A stretch of DNA of 64,000 nt from Enterocloster aldenensis (GTDB lineage Bacteria > Bacillota > Clostridia > Lachnospirales > Lachnospiraceae), in assembly GCF_003434055.1 (NCBI RefSeq), contig NZ_QVEX01000005.1:124001-188000 (forward strand), written 5' to 3'. Numbering within the stretch: position 1 is the first letter of the stretch; each line of letters opens with the position of its first letter. A program made the translations under genes and the position numbers. Below are positions 53,638 to 62,140 of the stretch, piece by piece. The notes below the pieces were generated by a model. That model searched no databases, was not told the DNA's origin, and worked only from the letters and a program-made list of their open reading frames with translations.

Positions 53638-55890
53638 TTACATGGAAAACCAGCGTATCTCACAAGGCTTCAGTTCCATTCCTGTCCCATTTCCCTGGCC
53701 GTCATAGACCGTGGATACCTGGGTCTTGCTGGAGTTATTCACCACTGCATACTTCCCTGTTTCCGGATAGGCATGGACCTCACAGTAAATATTATCCGCA
53801 TACCATTTCTTCATATCCCCTTCCCTGGCAGCGGCATAATACATGCTGCGCAGCAGGATACGTGTATTCACATAGCTGTATGGAAGGCCTGCAATGTATA
53901 CGCCGCGGCCTTTTCCGTACCCATGGGCGCTGAGGTGCACTTCATGGTCTGAATATTCCACGATTTCAGTATCCCCGCCAAGGGCATAGACATTCTTCAT
54001 GCTTTCCCCAAAATCAATGGGCGGTAAGACGCCATGGCCATCCACCGGATTTACTTCCATATCCTCTGTTATGAAGTGACCTTGGGCCTGTTTTGTATCA
54101 TACTTATCCGTGGACAGCGTATACCCCAGTTCCTTGTCCACCCCCAGCACATCGGCCAGCTGGAAGAACCGTCCATTGTGGTGTACGGCGCAGGGTTCGC
54201 CTACGCCCACAAAACCGCCGCCGCTGTATACCCATCTGCGGATTGCAGTGACCAGCGTTTCGTCCAGCCACTCATCCCCGCCGGACCAGGCCGTACCCGC
54301 GTCCCCTGCATTGATGATGACGTCCAGGTCTTCCGGGATCCCGTGCTGCCGGATATCCTCAAAGCTTATGAATGACACATCCACGCCAGCGCCGCTGAGG
54401 GCCTCCAGTATGCCGAAATACGTGTAGGTCTGCTTGTACCACAATGCATGCGCCACCATATAAGGCTGCCAGGAGCGCAGCCGCCCCCAGCAGTTGAGCA
54501 CAGCCACCTTAAGGCCGCAGTATGGCCTGCTGCCCGCAATATTATCATACAGCTCCCGGAATTCATCGGTTACCTTCTCTATGTAATCCACAAATCCGGG
54601 GAACCTATACGCCAGGCTTAAATACCCTCCGTATCCGATGCGGTCAACCGGCCTTCGCATCAGTGCGCGGCGGGCGCAGAGCCAGTTCTCAACCGCCTCC
54701 GGCACAGGGTCATTTCCCTGGTAAAAGGTGTCTGGGAAAAAGTACGGCAGGAAACGGCCTTCCGTGTACTTCACTCCGGGAATATCGGATATCAGGCGCA
54801 GCGTGGCGCCTCCGCCAACGCTTCCCACCACTGCATCCAGGCCAATTGCAGGGAAATACCTGCCGTAGGGTTCGGTGCCAATCCAGTTGTCCCCCAGAAA
54901 CATCATTGCCTCCCGCCCGGCCTCATGTACCAGCCCCACCAGCTCCCCGGCCTTTTCCGACACAAACCGCTGGATAAAGTCCATATAGTCCCTGTACTGC
55001 CTGGTGGGTACGCGGAATGTGGAGTTATAATACCCGTTATCAACAATGTCCTCCGGCCTGAGGGCATAGCCGTACTCCTTCTCAAACTCCTCCAGCGCCT
55101 TCACGGACACGGTTGCGCCGTATCCGAACCAATCCACAAACTTTTCCTTTGCATCACTATCAAATACCAGGGTGAAATGATAGAAAAATGTGGTAAACCG
55201 CACCACATCCGTGTCCGGGTTATCCTTCAGCCACTGTACCAGATATTCCTTGGCAAATGCGCCGGACGCATCCTGTCTCACGTCAAAAGGTATCTCATGA
55301 GGCTTATCGCCCCAGTTATTGGTAATATGGTTATACATCTGGGTGGGATCCCAAATGGCGTATACGAGAAACGACACCGTATACTCGTGGAACGGTTCTG
55401 CATGTGGAATCACTACTGTCAGTTTTCCGCCTTCCCCGGGCCGTCCGCCGGACGTAGACAAGTTTCCCTCCATGGACAGTTTTCCCTCCATGGACAAATC
55501 CCATTCCTCAGGAGGCAGCGCCTGCCCCGTGGTCCTGTCCATGACTTCCCACCATTTCTTAGGGTCATGGTCCAGATCCGGCACCACCTGCTGGTCAAAA
55601 TAACCGTCCATGAAGTCAATCCCCAGCCGCGTCCCTGCAGCCGTGTGCCGTTTCGACATAAGGTAAAGCTGCTGGCATTCATCCATGTGCTCCCTTGCAA
55701 ATTCATTATGGCCCCTTGCCACAAAATACGTGGTATAAATCTTTGCATCCAGTGATTTGATATCCCGGTCCAGCTTTGTCCCATCGCTGTCACGGATGGC
55801 GTCCGCCCCCCACCGCTCCAGAAGTTCCTTCGTCTCATCCAGAAAATTGGATTCACTGGGCAGCGTCACCCTTCCCTTTGTCTTAGACAT
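53638..55890 (-). CDS. gnpA: 1,3-beta-galactosyl-N-acetylhexosamine phosphorylase (GH112)
   Basis: A 750-residue cytoplasmic phosphorylase, the usual length for GH112. It splits galacto-N-biose or lacto-N-biose with phosphate into galactose-1-phosphate and GalNAc or GlcNAc. Recognisable segments are MSKTKGRVTLPSESNFLDET, GADAIRDSDGTKLD, TTYFVARGHNEFAREHMDEC and DFMDGYFDQQVVPDLDHDP. A six-residue unit (LSMEGK, LSMEGN) is duplicated in a variable loop near residue 135. GGGAGGAGG precedes the ATG. It has its own promoter and terminator, with the importer and kinase operon downstream and an AraC regulator divergent. The choice between GNB and LNB preference cannot be read here. Confidence 0.94.
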   Translation of the reverse strand: MSKTKGRVTLPSESNFLDETKELLERWGADAIRDSDGTKLDRDIKSLDAKIYTTYFVARGHNEFAREHMDECQQLYLMSKRHTAAGTRLGIDFMDGYFDQQVVPDLDHDPKKWWEVMDRTTGQALPPEEWDLSMEGKLSMEGNLSTSGGRPGEGGKLTVVIPHAEPFHEYTVSFLVYAIWDPTQMYNHITNNWGDKPHEIPFDVRQDASGAFAKEYLVQWLKDNPDTDVVRFTTFFYHFTLVFDSDAKEKFVDWFGYGATVSVKALEEFEKEYGYALRPEDIVDNGYYNSTFRVPTRQYRDYMDFIQRFVSEKAGELVGLVHEAGREAMMFLGDNWIGTEPYGRYFPAIGLDAVVGSVGGGATLRLISDIPGVKYTEGRFLPYFFPDTFYQGNDPVPEAVENWLCARRALMRRPVDRIGYGGYLSLAYRFPGFVDYIEKVTDEFRELYDNIAGSRPYCGLKVAVLNCWGRLRSWQPYMVAHALWYKQTYTYFGILEALSGAGVDVSFISFEDIRQHGIPEDLDVIINAGDAGTAWSGGDEWLDETLVTAIRRWVYSGGGFVGVGEPCAVHHNGRFFQLADVLGVDKELGYTLSTDKYDTKQAQGHFITEDMEVNPVDGHGVLPPIDFGESMKNVYALGGDTEIVEYSDHEVHLSAHGYGKGRGVYIAGLPYSYVNTRILLRSMYYAAAREGDMKKWYADNIYCEVHAYPETGKYAVVNNSSKTQVSTVYDGQGNGTGMELKPCEIRWFSM

Positions 55891-55941
55891 ATGACCTCCT
55901 CCCGCATATTCCTGCGTATTCCTGCATTTTCCTGTATCCTC

Positions 55942-55970
55942 AGTATAAACAAATTGCCCTTTGCAGGCAA
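55942..55970 (-). promoter_or_regulatory. Promoter of the GH112 gene
   Basis: On the minus strand TTGCCT and TATACT are 17 nt apart, about 50 nt before the start. The weak -35 with the shared motif just upstream fits an activator-dependent promoter. Confidence 0.55.
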
Positions 55971-55976
55971 GACAGG

Positions 55977-55992
55977 CCCGTCAAATATATTT
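55977..55992 (-). promoter_or_regulatory. 16-bp shared motif, copy 2 (candidate AraC site)
   Basis: AAATATATTTGACGGG on the minus strand ends 6 nt before the -35 of gnpA and touches the -35 of the divergent AraC gene. Confidence 0.5.
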
Positions 55993-56020
55993 GTACATTC
56001 TATTGTTTTATTTGTATAAT
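55991..56020 (+). promoter_or_regulatory. Promoter of the AraC regulator gene
   Basis: TTGTAC and TATAAT are separated by 18 nt, 66 nt before the start at 56087. Confidence 0.5.
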
Positions 56021-56086
56021 CGTGTTTTATCCAGGAGAAATGTATGATATACTCAGATTAAATCATGATTGAAAAGAGGGTATGCC

Positions 56087-56992
56087 ATGGCATATGAAAG
56101 CGTGCATCTGGAAAACAGCATTGCCATTGAAAACATTATCTCGGTCCACTATTTCCAATATATGAGCGACTTTTCCTTTCCAGGGGAAAGCCATGATTTC
56201 TGGGAGCTGGTCTGCGTGGACCGGGGCGAGATCATTGCGGTTGCAGGGGACAGGCAGCTGGCGCTTAAAAAGGGGAACATCCTGTTCCACAAGCCCAACG
56301 AGTTCCACAACGTGCTGACCAATGGGCGTATCTCCCCCAGCCTGGTGGTCATTGGCTTTGACTGCCATTCGCCCTGCATGAAAGCATTTGAGGACCAGCT
56401 GATGAACGTCCAGGATACAGAAAAGGAACTGCTGGCAAAGATCATTGTGGAAGCCCGCAACACCTTTGACGGACGTCTGGACGACCCTTATCAGGAAAAA
56501 CTGGTTTTCCTGGAAAAGCAGGCCTCCTTTGGCGCACCCCAGCTAATCAGGCATTATCTGGAACAGCTGATGATCCACCTGTACCGGAGGTATTTTTCCT
56601 ATCCCCTGCCTGTGCGCACAAACCACCTGCTTCCGGCCAAGCCCGGCACGGGCAATGACACCTATAACCGGATTGTCCGTTACATGGAAGAACATATTGA
56701 CGAGCAGCTTACCATTGATAAAATCTGCAAGGATAACCTGGTGGGACGTTCCCAGCTCCAGAAGCTGTTCCGGGATGCCCAGGGCTGCGGGGTGATTGAG
56801 TTCTTCTCCGCCATGAAGATTGACACCGCCAAGCAGATGATACGGGACCAGCAGCTGAACTTTACCCAGATTTCGGACAAACTGGGCTACACCTCCATCC
56901 ACTATTTTTCCAGGCAGTTTAAAAAGCTGACCGCAATGACACCGTCGGAGTATGCTACTTCCATCCGTCTGTTGTCGGAAAAGCCGTCTTAG
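56087..56992 (+). CDS. AraC-family regulator of the GNB/LNB locus
   Basis: A 301-residue soluble regulator. A cupin-like ligand domain (about 1-100; HDFWELVCVDRGEIIAVAGD, then ILFHKPNEFHNV) precedes an AraC HTH pair (IDKICKDNLVGRSQLQKLF and QISDKLGYTSIHYFSRQFKK). The start at 56087 has GAGGG upstream; a TTG at 56069 is a weaker choice. Divergent from the GH112 gene, it is the probable activator of that gene and of the importer operon. Confidence 0.9.
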   Translation: MAYESVHLENSIAIENIISVHYFQYMSDFSFPGESHDFWELVCVDRGEIIAVAGDRQLALKKGNILFHKPNEFHNVLTNGRISPSLVVIGFDCHSPCMKAFEDQLMNVQDTEKELLAKIIVEARNTFDGRLDDPYQEKLVFLEKQASFGAPQLIRHYLEQLMIHLYRRYFSYPLPVRTNHLLPAKPGTGNDTYNRIVRYMEEHIDEQLTIDKICKDNLVGRSQLQKLFRDAQGCGVIEFFSAMKIDTAKQMIRDQQLNFTQISDKLGYTSIHYFSRQFKKLTAMTPSEYATSIRLLSEKPS

Positions 56993-56995
56993 GAC

Positions 56996-57054
56996 GTGTT
57001 TGAAAATTGCTTTCCGTCAGATAGGGCGTGTCCGGATACACGGACACGCCCTAT
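56996..57054. repeat. 25-bp dispersed repeat (copy 2) with a perfect hairpin
   Basis: GTGTTTGAAAATTGCTTTCC followed by GTCAG at 56996-57020 matches 9802-9826. Next comes a perfect 14-bp stem ATAGGGCGTGTCCG with a 6-nt loop (57021-57054). There is no T-run on either side. It lies between two convergent genes. Confidence 0.7.
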
Positions 57055-57058
57055 GGAA

Positions 57059-57478
57059 TCAGGTCTTCTTAATAAAATCCTTCCCGCACTTGGGACAATG
57101 GATGCTTACCTTGCCATGTCCCCGTGGAATACGTATCTTCTGGCTGCAGCCAGGACATTTGAAAATACGGTATCTGCGTCCCTCCGCAAAATAAAACTTC
57201 ACCTTTTTCCAGTATTCCGTCAGATAAAAACGCTTTCTCAGATATGCCTGGTTCTCCTGGTACCGCTGTCCCACATTCTTTGAAAACATACGGAAATACA
57301 TGGCAAAAAGGCCTGCCAGCTCCAGCATGTTCAGTATCATGGACGGCAGCGCAGCGCGCACGAACAGATTGACGACAATCACCACAAGCACGGCCGATAC
57401 CATGAACTGCCCCAGCTGGTCCATGCCGTATCTTCCTATCATGAAGCGCTGGAACTTCTCCCTTAAACGGTTTAACAT
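57059..57478 (-). CDS. Small membrane protein with C-terminal zinc ribbon, unknown function
   Basis: A 139-residue protein. One or two membrane segments (FMVSAVLVVIVVNLFVRAAL and MILNMLELAGLFAMYF) are followed by a basic region and a C-terminal zinc ribbon with CPGC and CPKC pairs. The start at 57478 was chosen because AGGA lies about 10 nt upstream; a GTG at 57505 would add nine residues. Similar conserved proteins occur in clostridia but I do not know a function. It stands alone. Confidence 0.7.
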   Translation of the reverse strand: MLNRLREKFQRFMIGRYGMDQLGQFMVSAVLVVIVVNLFVRAALPSMILNMLELAGLFAMYFRMFSKNVGQRYQENQAYLRKRFYLTEYWKKVKFYFAEGRRYRIFKCPGCSQKIRIPRGHGKVSIHCPKCGKDFIKKT

Positions 57479-57579
57479 CTGTATCATTTCCTTTCCCACA
57501 TCCACATGAGTGTAACTATACCTTAAATCACCGCTAAAATCAATGTGGGTGCGGAATTCTTAATGGTAATTTTAGAAAC

Positions 57580-58986
57580 CTACATCCGTTTGACCGCATC
57601 CATGGCCAGCAGGGAACGCTCACACTCATCTGCGGTCAGGGTAATCTGCCAGCACAGCGTGCTTCCCTTCATATGTTCAGCCGCGTAACTGAGCCCATTG
57701 GTGCGCTCATCCAGGAAATTCCGGTCAATCTGGTTGGGGTCGCCTAAAAGGATGATCTTGGTTCCTTTTCCTGCGCGGGTTATGATGCCTTTGACCTGGG
57801 CAGGTGTCATGTTCTGGGCCTCATCGATAATCAGATAGGTCCTGACAATGGAGCGTCCCCTTATGAAGTTAAGGGCTTCTGCCTGGATTAATCCCCGGTC
57901 AAAAACCTCGTCCACCTTGCCCTTTAACGCTGTCTCATCCTCATATCTTTTTTCCTCGCAGGAATCAATCAGCTGCTCCAGGTTGTCAATGACAGGCCGC
58001 ATAAGGGGCGATATCTTCTCCTGCTCATCCCCGGGCAGGAATCCGATATCCGTATCAAACTGGGCATTAGGGCGGCTGATGATGATTCTCCGGTATTCGC
58101 CTGTGGGATTGTTAAGAAGTTTTTCAAGGCCCACCGCCAGGGTATAAAACGTCTTAGCCGTGCCTGCCATCCCCTTTACTATGACCAGCGGCGCCTGTTC
58201 CGCGGGCTGCATCAGGGCTTCCTGGAGGAAATACTGGCCGGAATTCCTTGGCGCAACGCCATAAGGCCTGCTTTTCTTATAATCCAGGGCCACAATCCGC
58301 TCTCCCTGCACACGTCCCAGAACCGTTTTCCTGGAGGACTGGTCTGCCTTTACTATGATGAATTGGTTTTCCCATAGCCTGGGCACGCTGCAGCTGCCGT
58401 CCTGGTCCGCCATATAAACCGCGCTGACCGGGATTCCCTTTTTCTTGAAATCCTTAAAACTTTCCTCGGGCGCATATACCTCTGCCCGCCCTGTGTATTG
58501 TCCGTCCCTGCCCGGTACCTGCTCCGTCATGAAATCTTCTGCCCGTATTCCGATTATCTGCGCCTTAATCCGAAGCAGGATATCCTTGGTCACAAGTATC
58601 ACCTGCCGGGACTGATGCACGTCCGTATCCGGCCCGTTTTTCCCCAGCTGCTCCGCAAGCCCCTTGCACACCTTCAGTATCCGGTTATCCATCTTGTCAT
58701 CCGGCAGATCCGGCGGGAGCGCCACATCCACAAAATTCTTCTCCACCCGCAGGCTCCCGCCGCTTTCCAGCCCCACTCCGGCCAGCAGGTCCGCGTTTTG
58801 GCGCAGTTCCTCCAGGATTCTTATGGCCTTACGCGCATTGGCGCCTCTTTCCCCATCGGCTTTTTTCAGGTCATCCAGCTCCTCCAGTACTGCCACAGGC
58901 AGTACAATCTGGTTATCCTCAAAGCAGTTGACTGCATAGGGGGCCTGTATCAGCACATTGGTGTCTATTACATAGGTTTTAATCAT
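57580..58986 (-). CDS. PIN-PhoH ATPase (PhoH2-type)
   Basis: A 468-residue protein. Residues 1-about 140 form a PIN nuclease-like domain (TYVIDTNVLIQAPYAV with the first acidic residue, then VLEELDDLKK). From about 250 a PhoH-type ATPase follows: Walker A GMAGTAKT (about 270-280), Walker B YLIIDEAQNMTPAQVKG and LGDPNQIDRN. PhoH2 proteins are described as RNA helicase/nucleases. AAGGAG lies 9 nt before the ATG. It appears monocistronic. Confidence 0.93.
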   Translation of the reverse strand: MIKTYVIDTNVLIQAPYAVNCFEDNQIVLPVAVLEELDDLKKADGERGANARKAIRILEELRQNADLLAGVGLESGGSLRVEKNFVDVALPPDLPDDKMDNRILKVCKGLAEQLGKNGPDTDVHQSRQVILVTKDILLRIKAQIIGIRAEDFMTEQVPGRDGQYTGRAEVYAPEESFKDFKKKGIPVSAVYMADQDGSCSVPRLWENQFIIVKADQSSRKTVLGRVQGERIVALDYKKSRPYGVAPRNSGQYFLQEALMQPAEQAPLVIVKGMAGTAKTFYTLAVGLEKLLNNPTGEYRRIIISRPNAQFDTDIGFLPGDEQEKISPLMRPVIDNLEQLIDSCEEKRYEDETALKGKVDEVFDRGLIQAEALNFIRGRSIVRTYLIIDEAQNMTPAQVKGIITRAGKGTKIILLGDPNQIDRNFLDERTNGLSYAAEHMKGSTLCWQITLTADECERSLLAMDAVKRM

Positions 58987-59154
58987 TGACAGGGCTCCTT
59001 CCCGTTATTTATAAGGCATATGGCTCTGCATCCGCAGGATATGACGTCTTATGGACTAATTTTAACGGATATCAGGAACCCATGTCACCACTGCCCTGTA
59101 AAAGGACTGTAAAATATATGCGCATCCCCGGAGGCACTATTTAAAATTCCCCTC

Positions 59155-59183
59155 TTGACATCCATCCCTCCTTCCCCTATAAT
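59155..59183 (+). promoter_or_regulatory. Perfect sigma-A promoter of the ABC-F gene
   Basis: TTGACA and TATAAT are 17 nt apart. The predicted transcript starts near 59190, giving a leader of about 385 nt before the coding start. Confidence 0.75.
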
Positions 59184-59189
59184 CGGAAT

Positions 59190-59575
59190 TGCCGCAGCGC
59201 TGCGTGCATGCGGCGATTCCAACATCAGAAAGGTGGCTAACTGAAATATGATTATTAAATGATTGAACAGCAGCAAATGACAGCATGGATACAATCCTGT
59301 GCTTCCACGGAAAGACAGGCCGTGGGGATACAGGCATTTATTCTTATGCATTTTCATCATTTCGTTCAGTCATTGGGAATCATTGTTTCAGAGGGCCGTA
59401 TATTATATAGAACCGTAATACGGACATCCTATACACATTTAACCTGGTACATTTACGTTCTGCTGTGTCTTCACGCTGCGGTACCGGTATGTTGCGGCGC
59501 TGTCCCGGATATCAATCACGGTATTGCCCAGGATTTTGATTCCTTCTGAACGAAGTGCGTTTAGGAGGGATTTTT
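59190..59575 (+). promoter_or_regulatory. Long 5' leader of the ABC-F gene, candidate attenuator
   Basis: No convincing gene fills this stretch. It holds a short frame ATG ATT ATT AAA TGA after AAAGGTGG near 59240, which overlaps a longer weak frame. A stem-loop sits at 59296-59334 (CCTGT..CCACGG with CCGTGG..ACAGG), followed by CATTTATTCTT. A smaller CCGTA/TACGG hairpin lies farther on. This layout suits ribosome-dependent attenuation, as known for other ABC-F resistance genes. Confidence 0.45.
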
Positions 59576-61006
59576 TTGTTATTAAATGCACAGAACATTA
59601 AGAAGGAGTACGGCATCCAGACCGTACTGGATATTGAAAAGCTGGAAATCGGGGATGGGGAACGGATTGGCCTTATCGGCCGCAACGGCGCAGGCAAATC
59701 CACCCTGTTCGGGGTATTGACAGGCAGGATTGCCTGCGAGGAAGGCATCATCAGGCGGAACTGTGAGATTGCGGAGATCCTGCAGACAGGGGATTCGGAC
59801 GGGGAGCCGGACGGACGGTTCATCAGCCAGATGAAGCTTCGGGAGAGCGCGGTTAAAAGCGGGGGCGAACGGACGCGTCTTGCCATTGCATCTGCATTTT
59901 CCAAACATGCTCCCCTGCTCTTTGCAGATGAGCCCACTACAAACCTGGACATGGAAGGCGTGGAAATGCTGGAAAAGATGATGGCCGGTTACCGGGGCGC
60001 CATTCTGATCATATCCCATGACCGTACACTGTTGGACCGGGTATGCAATAAGATCTGGGAGCTGGAAGGCGGCAAAATACGGGTATTTGACGGCAATTAT
60101 TCAGACTGGAGCCTGCAGAAAAACAGGGAACGCAGTTTCCAGCAGTTTGAGTATGAACAATATCAGAAAGAAAAGCGGCACCTGGAAAAAGCCGCCGACG
60201 CCCTTCAGAGGAAGGGCCAGGCAATGGCCAAGCCGCCAAAGCGCATGAGCAGCAGCGAATGGATGCTTTACAAAGGCATTGCTTCCGTACAGCAGGGACA
60301 TGTCCAGAGCAATAAGGCCGCTGTCATAAGCAGGCTGGAACATCTGGAGAAAAAGGAAAAACCGGCCGAGCTTCCCCATGTGTCCATGAAACTGCCGGAT
60401 GCAGGGCGCATACGCGCCAGATATGCGGCCACGGTCAAAGAACTGACCGTGAACTACGGTGACAATTATGTCCTGAATCACGCTGCCCTCTATGTGGAAT
60501 CCGGGAAGCGGACCTTCCTCACCGGGACCAACGGGGCAGGCAAGTCCACCCTGATAAAAGCAATCCTCCAACATGAGCCGGGAACCTTCATCACCTCTGA
60601 AGCCAGGGTCAGCTATTTTTCCCAGGACCAGGACACCCTGGACCCCCAAAAGACCGTGCTGGAAAATGTAACCGCGGATGCGGTCTGCCCCCAGCATATC
60701 TGCAGGGCTGTGTTATCCAACCTTTACATGAGCCGGGATGACATGTTTAAAACCGTCAGCGTGCTTTCGGGAGGCGAACGGGTAAAAACAGCCCTGGCCA
60801 AGGTACTGGTGTCGGGCTGCAACTTCATGATTCTGGATGAACCCACCAACCATATGGACGTATATACCATGGAAGGGCTGGAGCGCCTGCTGGAAAGCTA
60901 TGACGGCACGCTTCTGGCTGTCAGCCATGACAGGACCCTTGTGGAGCACCTGGCGGATGCGGTGTTCCGGGTGGAATACGGGGCAGTGGTGCCTGTGGAA
61001 AGATAA
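59576..61006 (+). CDS. ABC-F family protein (ribosomal-protection-type, antibiotic resistance candidate)
   Basis: A 476-residue soluble protein with two ABC cassettes and no membrane part. First cassette: GRNGAGKST, SGGERTRLAIA, FADEPTTNLD. Second: GTNGAGKST, LSGGERVKTALAK, LDEPTNHMD. A charged inter-domain linker of about 80 residues (about 185-265) matches the P-site tRNA-interaction region of ABC-F proteins. The length fits the Vga/Lsa/Msr/CplR resistance branch more than housekeeping EttA. The start is TTG at 59576 with GGAGG 7 nt upstream; a GTG at 59555 is less likely. Drug specificity cannot be predicted. Confidence 0.88.
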   Translation: MLLNAQNIKKEYGIQTVLDIEKLEIGDGERIGLIGRNGAGKSTLFGVLTGRIACEEGIIRRNCEIAEILQTGDSDGEPDGRFISQMKLRESAVKSGGERTRLAIASAFSKHAPLLFADEPTTNLDMEGVEMLEKMMAGYRGAILIISHDRTLLDRVCNKIWELEGGKIRVFDGNYSDWSLQKNRERSFQQFEYEQYQKEKRHLEKAADALQRKGQAMAKPPKRMSSSEWMLYKGIASVQQGHVQSNKAAVISRLEHLEKKEKPAELPHVSMKLPDAGRIRARYAATVKELTVNYGDNYVLNHAALYVESGKRTFLTGTNGAGKSTLIKAILQHEPGTFITSEARVSYFSQDQDTLDPQKTVLENVTADAVCPQHICRAVLSNLYMSRDDMFKTVSVLSGGERVKTALAKVLVSGCNFMILDEPTNHMDVYTMEGLERLLESYDGTLLAVSHDRTLVEHLADAVFRVEYGAVVPVER

Positions 61007-61071
61007 GGGTGTTGGCCGATATAAACCTTGCGTAATTGGGGCTGTGGTTTAAAAAATCAGCAGTACATTCC

Positions 61072-61102
61072 ACTTGTATAAAAGATTATGACATGTTATG
61101 AT
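61072..61102 (+). promoter_or_regulatory. Promoter and possible operator of the GntR gene
   Basis: TTGTAT and TATGAT are separated by 17 nt. ACTTGTATA at 61072-61080 overlaps the -35 and resembles the ACTTGTAATATA arms at 61942-61984, suggesting autoregulation. Confidence 0.5.
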
Positions 61103-61134
61103 AATGTGAGATTTTTGAAAAGAAGGTCGCAATC

Positions 61135-61863
61135 ATGATTAACCATAATTCAAGTGTTCCAATGTACCTCCAGATATCAAGGCAGCTGTCAGAGGCCATT
61201 CAGCAGGGCGGATACAATCCCGGCGATAAGCTGCCTTCAGAGAGTACCCTGTGCCAGCAGTATGATGTAAGCCGTATCACGGTGCGGCAGGCCCTGAACC
61301 TGCTGATACAGCAGGACATGGCCTTTTCCGTCCACGGGAAAGGCACCTTTGTAAAGCCTCCTGCCATTAACCATGAACTGAACAAAATCATCAGCTTCAG
61401 CCGCGTACTGCAGCAGAAAGGACTGAAAGGCCACACGCGCATCCAGTCATTTTCCCCTGAGATCCAGGATGAAGCAGCCCAAAGCCGGTTGGGCAAAAAT
61501 GTATCCAATCTGAACCTGATTGGATATGCCACCCACACGCCGGTCGTATATTACCGCTCCTTCTTCCCTCCGGACATAGGGCAGCGCATGTGGCAGGCCG
61601 CGGGGGATGCGGAACGTTCCGGCAATGCTTTTTCAACCTATGACCTGTATGCAGGGATTGGGGTGGATATGTTCCGGGTTGAACAGACCATCGGCGCTGT
61701 GAATGCTGATTCCAGGCTGGCGGAAGTGCTGGAGCTGCCAAAGGATAAAGCGCTGATTGTGCTGGAGTCCGTCTACTATGCGGCGGATGGCTCTGCCCTG
61801 GAGTATAAACTGGGATATTACAGGTCCGATATATATTCCTTCCATCTACAGCGGCAGTTATAG
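61135..61863 (+). CDS. GntR-family regulator (UTRA domain) of the AtuA operon
   Basis: A 242-residue protein. The winged helix (LPSESTLCQQYDVSRITVRQ, then FSVHGKGTFVKPP) covers about residues 8-78. A UTRA-type effector domain follows (ESVYYAADGSALEYKLGYY near the C terminus). It lies upstream of the AtuA operon in the same direction, separated by a terminator, an inverted repeat and an independent promoter. AAGG lies 8 nt before the ATG. Confidence 0.9.
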   Translation: MINHNSSVPMYLQISRQLSEAIQQGGYNPGDKLPSESTLCQQYDVSRITVRQALNLLIQQDMAFSVHGKGTFVKPPAINHELNKIISFSRVLQQKGLKGHTRIQSFSPEIQDEAAQSRLGKNVSNLNLIGYATHTPVVYYRSFFPPDIGQRMWQAAGDAERSGNAFSTYDLYAGIGVDMFRVEQTIGAVNADSRLAEVLELPKDKALIVLESVYYAADGSALEYKLGYYRSDIYSFHLQRQL

Positions 61864-61908
61864 GACAGGACCCATATTTGAAAACCACATATCCTGCTTA
61901 AAACAATT

Positions 61909-61943
61909 AGCCGTATCCAAAACCGTGGATGCGGCTCTTTTTT
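61909..61943 (+). terminator. Terminator of the GntR gene
   Basis: AGCCGTATCCA pairs with TGGATGCGGCT (one G-T pair, 6-nt loop), followed by CTTTTTT. Confidence 0.8.
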
Positions 61944-61984
61944 ATATTACAAGTTGGATGCAAAGCAGCAGACTTGTAATATAA
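61942..61984. promoter_or_regulatory. 13-bp inverted repeat, candidate GntR operator
   Basis: TTATATTACAAGT at 61942-61954 and ACTTGTAATATAA at 61972-61984 are exact complements with a 17-nt spacer, 70-110 nt upstream of the AtuA promoter. Confidence 0.55.
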
Positions 61985-62054
61985 ATTGTGCATATATCAC
62001 AAATTTGAGCTTGAAAAATTGGCATATCGGAGTATTTAAATACAAATATCCTTC

Positions 62055-62106
62055 TTGACAGCATCATTTCCATGTGCTATTCTTGGTATATATTGTAATA
62101 ACAAGT
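62055..62106 (+). promoter_or_regulatory. AtuA operon promoter with overlapping operator
   Basis: TTGACA (62055-62060) and TATTCT (62078-62083) are 17 nt apart, with TGC before the -10 (extended). TTGTAATAACAAGT at 62093-62106 covers the expected start site and shares the ACTTGT/TTACAA arms of the upstream inverted repeat. Confidence 0.65.
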
Positions 62107-62140
62107 TATATCAACAACGCATTTCAAAAGGAGGATTACC

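Noticed and set aside
57021..57054. Ordinary terminator between AraC and zinc-ribbon genes
   Set aside because: The stem is perfect but no T-run follows on either strand, and a repeat is attached; treated as part of a dispersed element.
59259..59549. 96-residue frame in the ABC-F leader
   Set aside because: No ribosome binding site and no recognisable protein features; it crosses a stable hairpin. More likely leader RNA.
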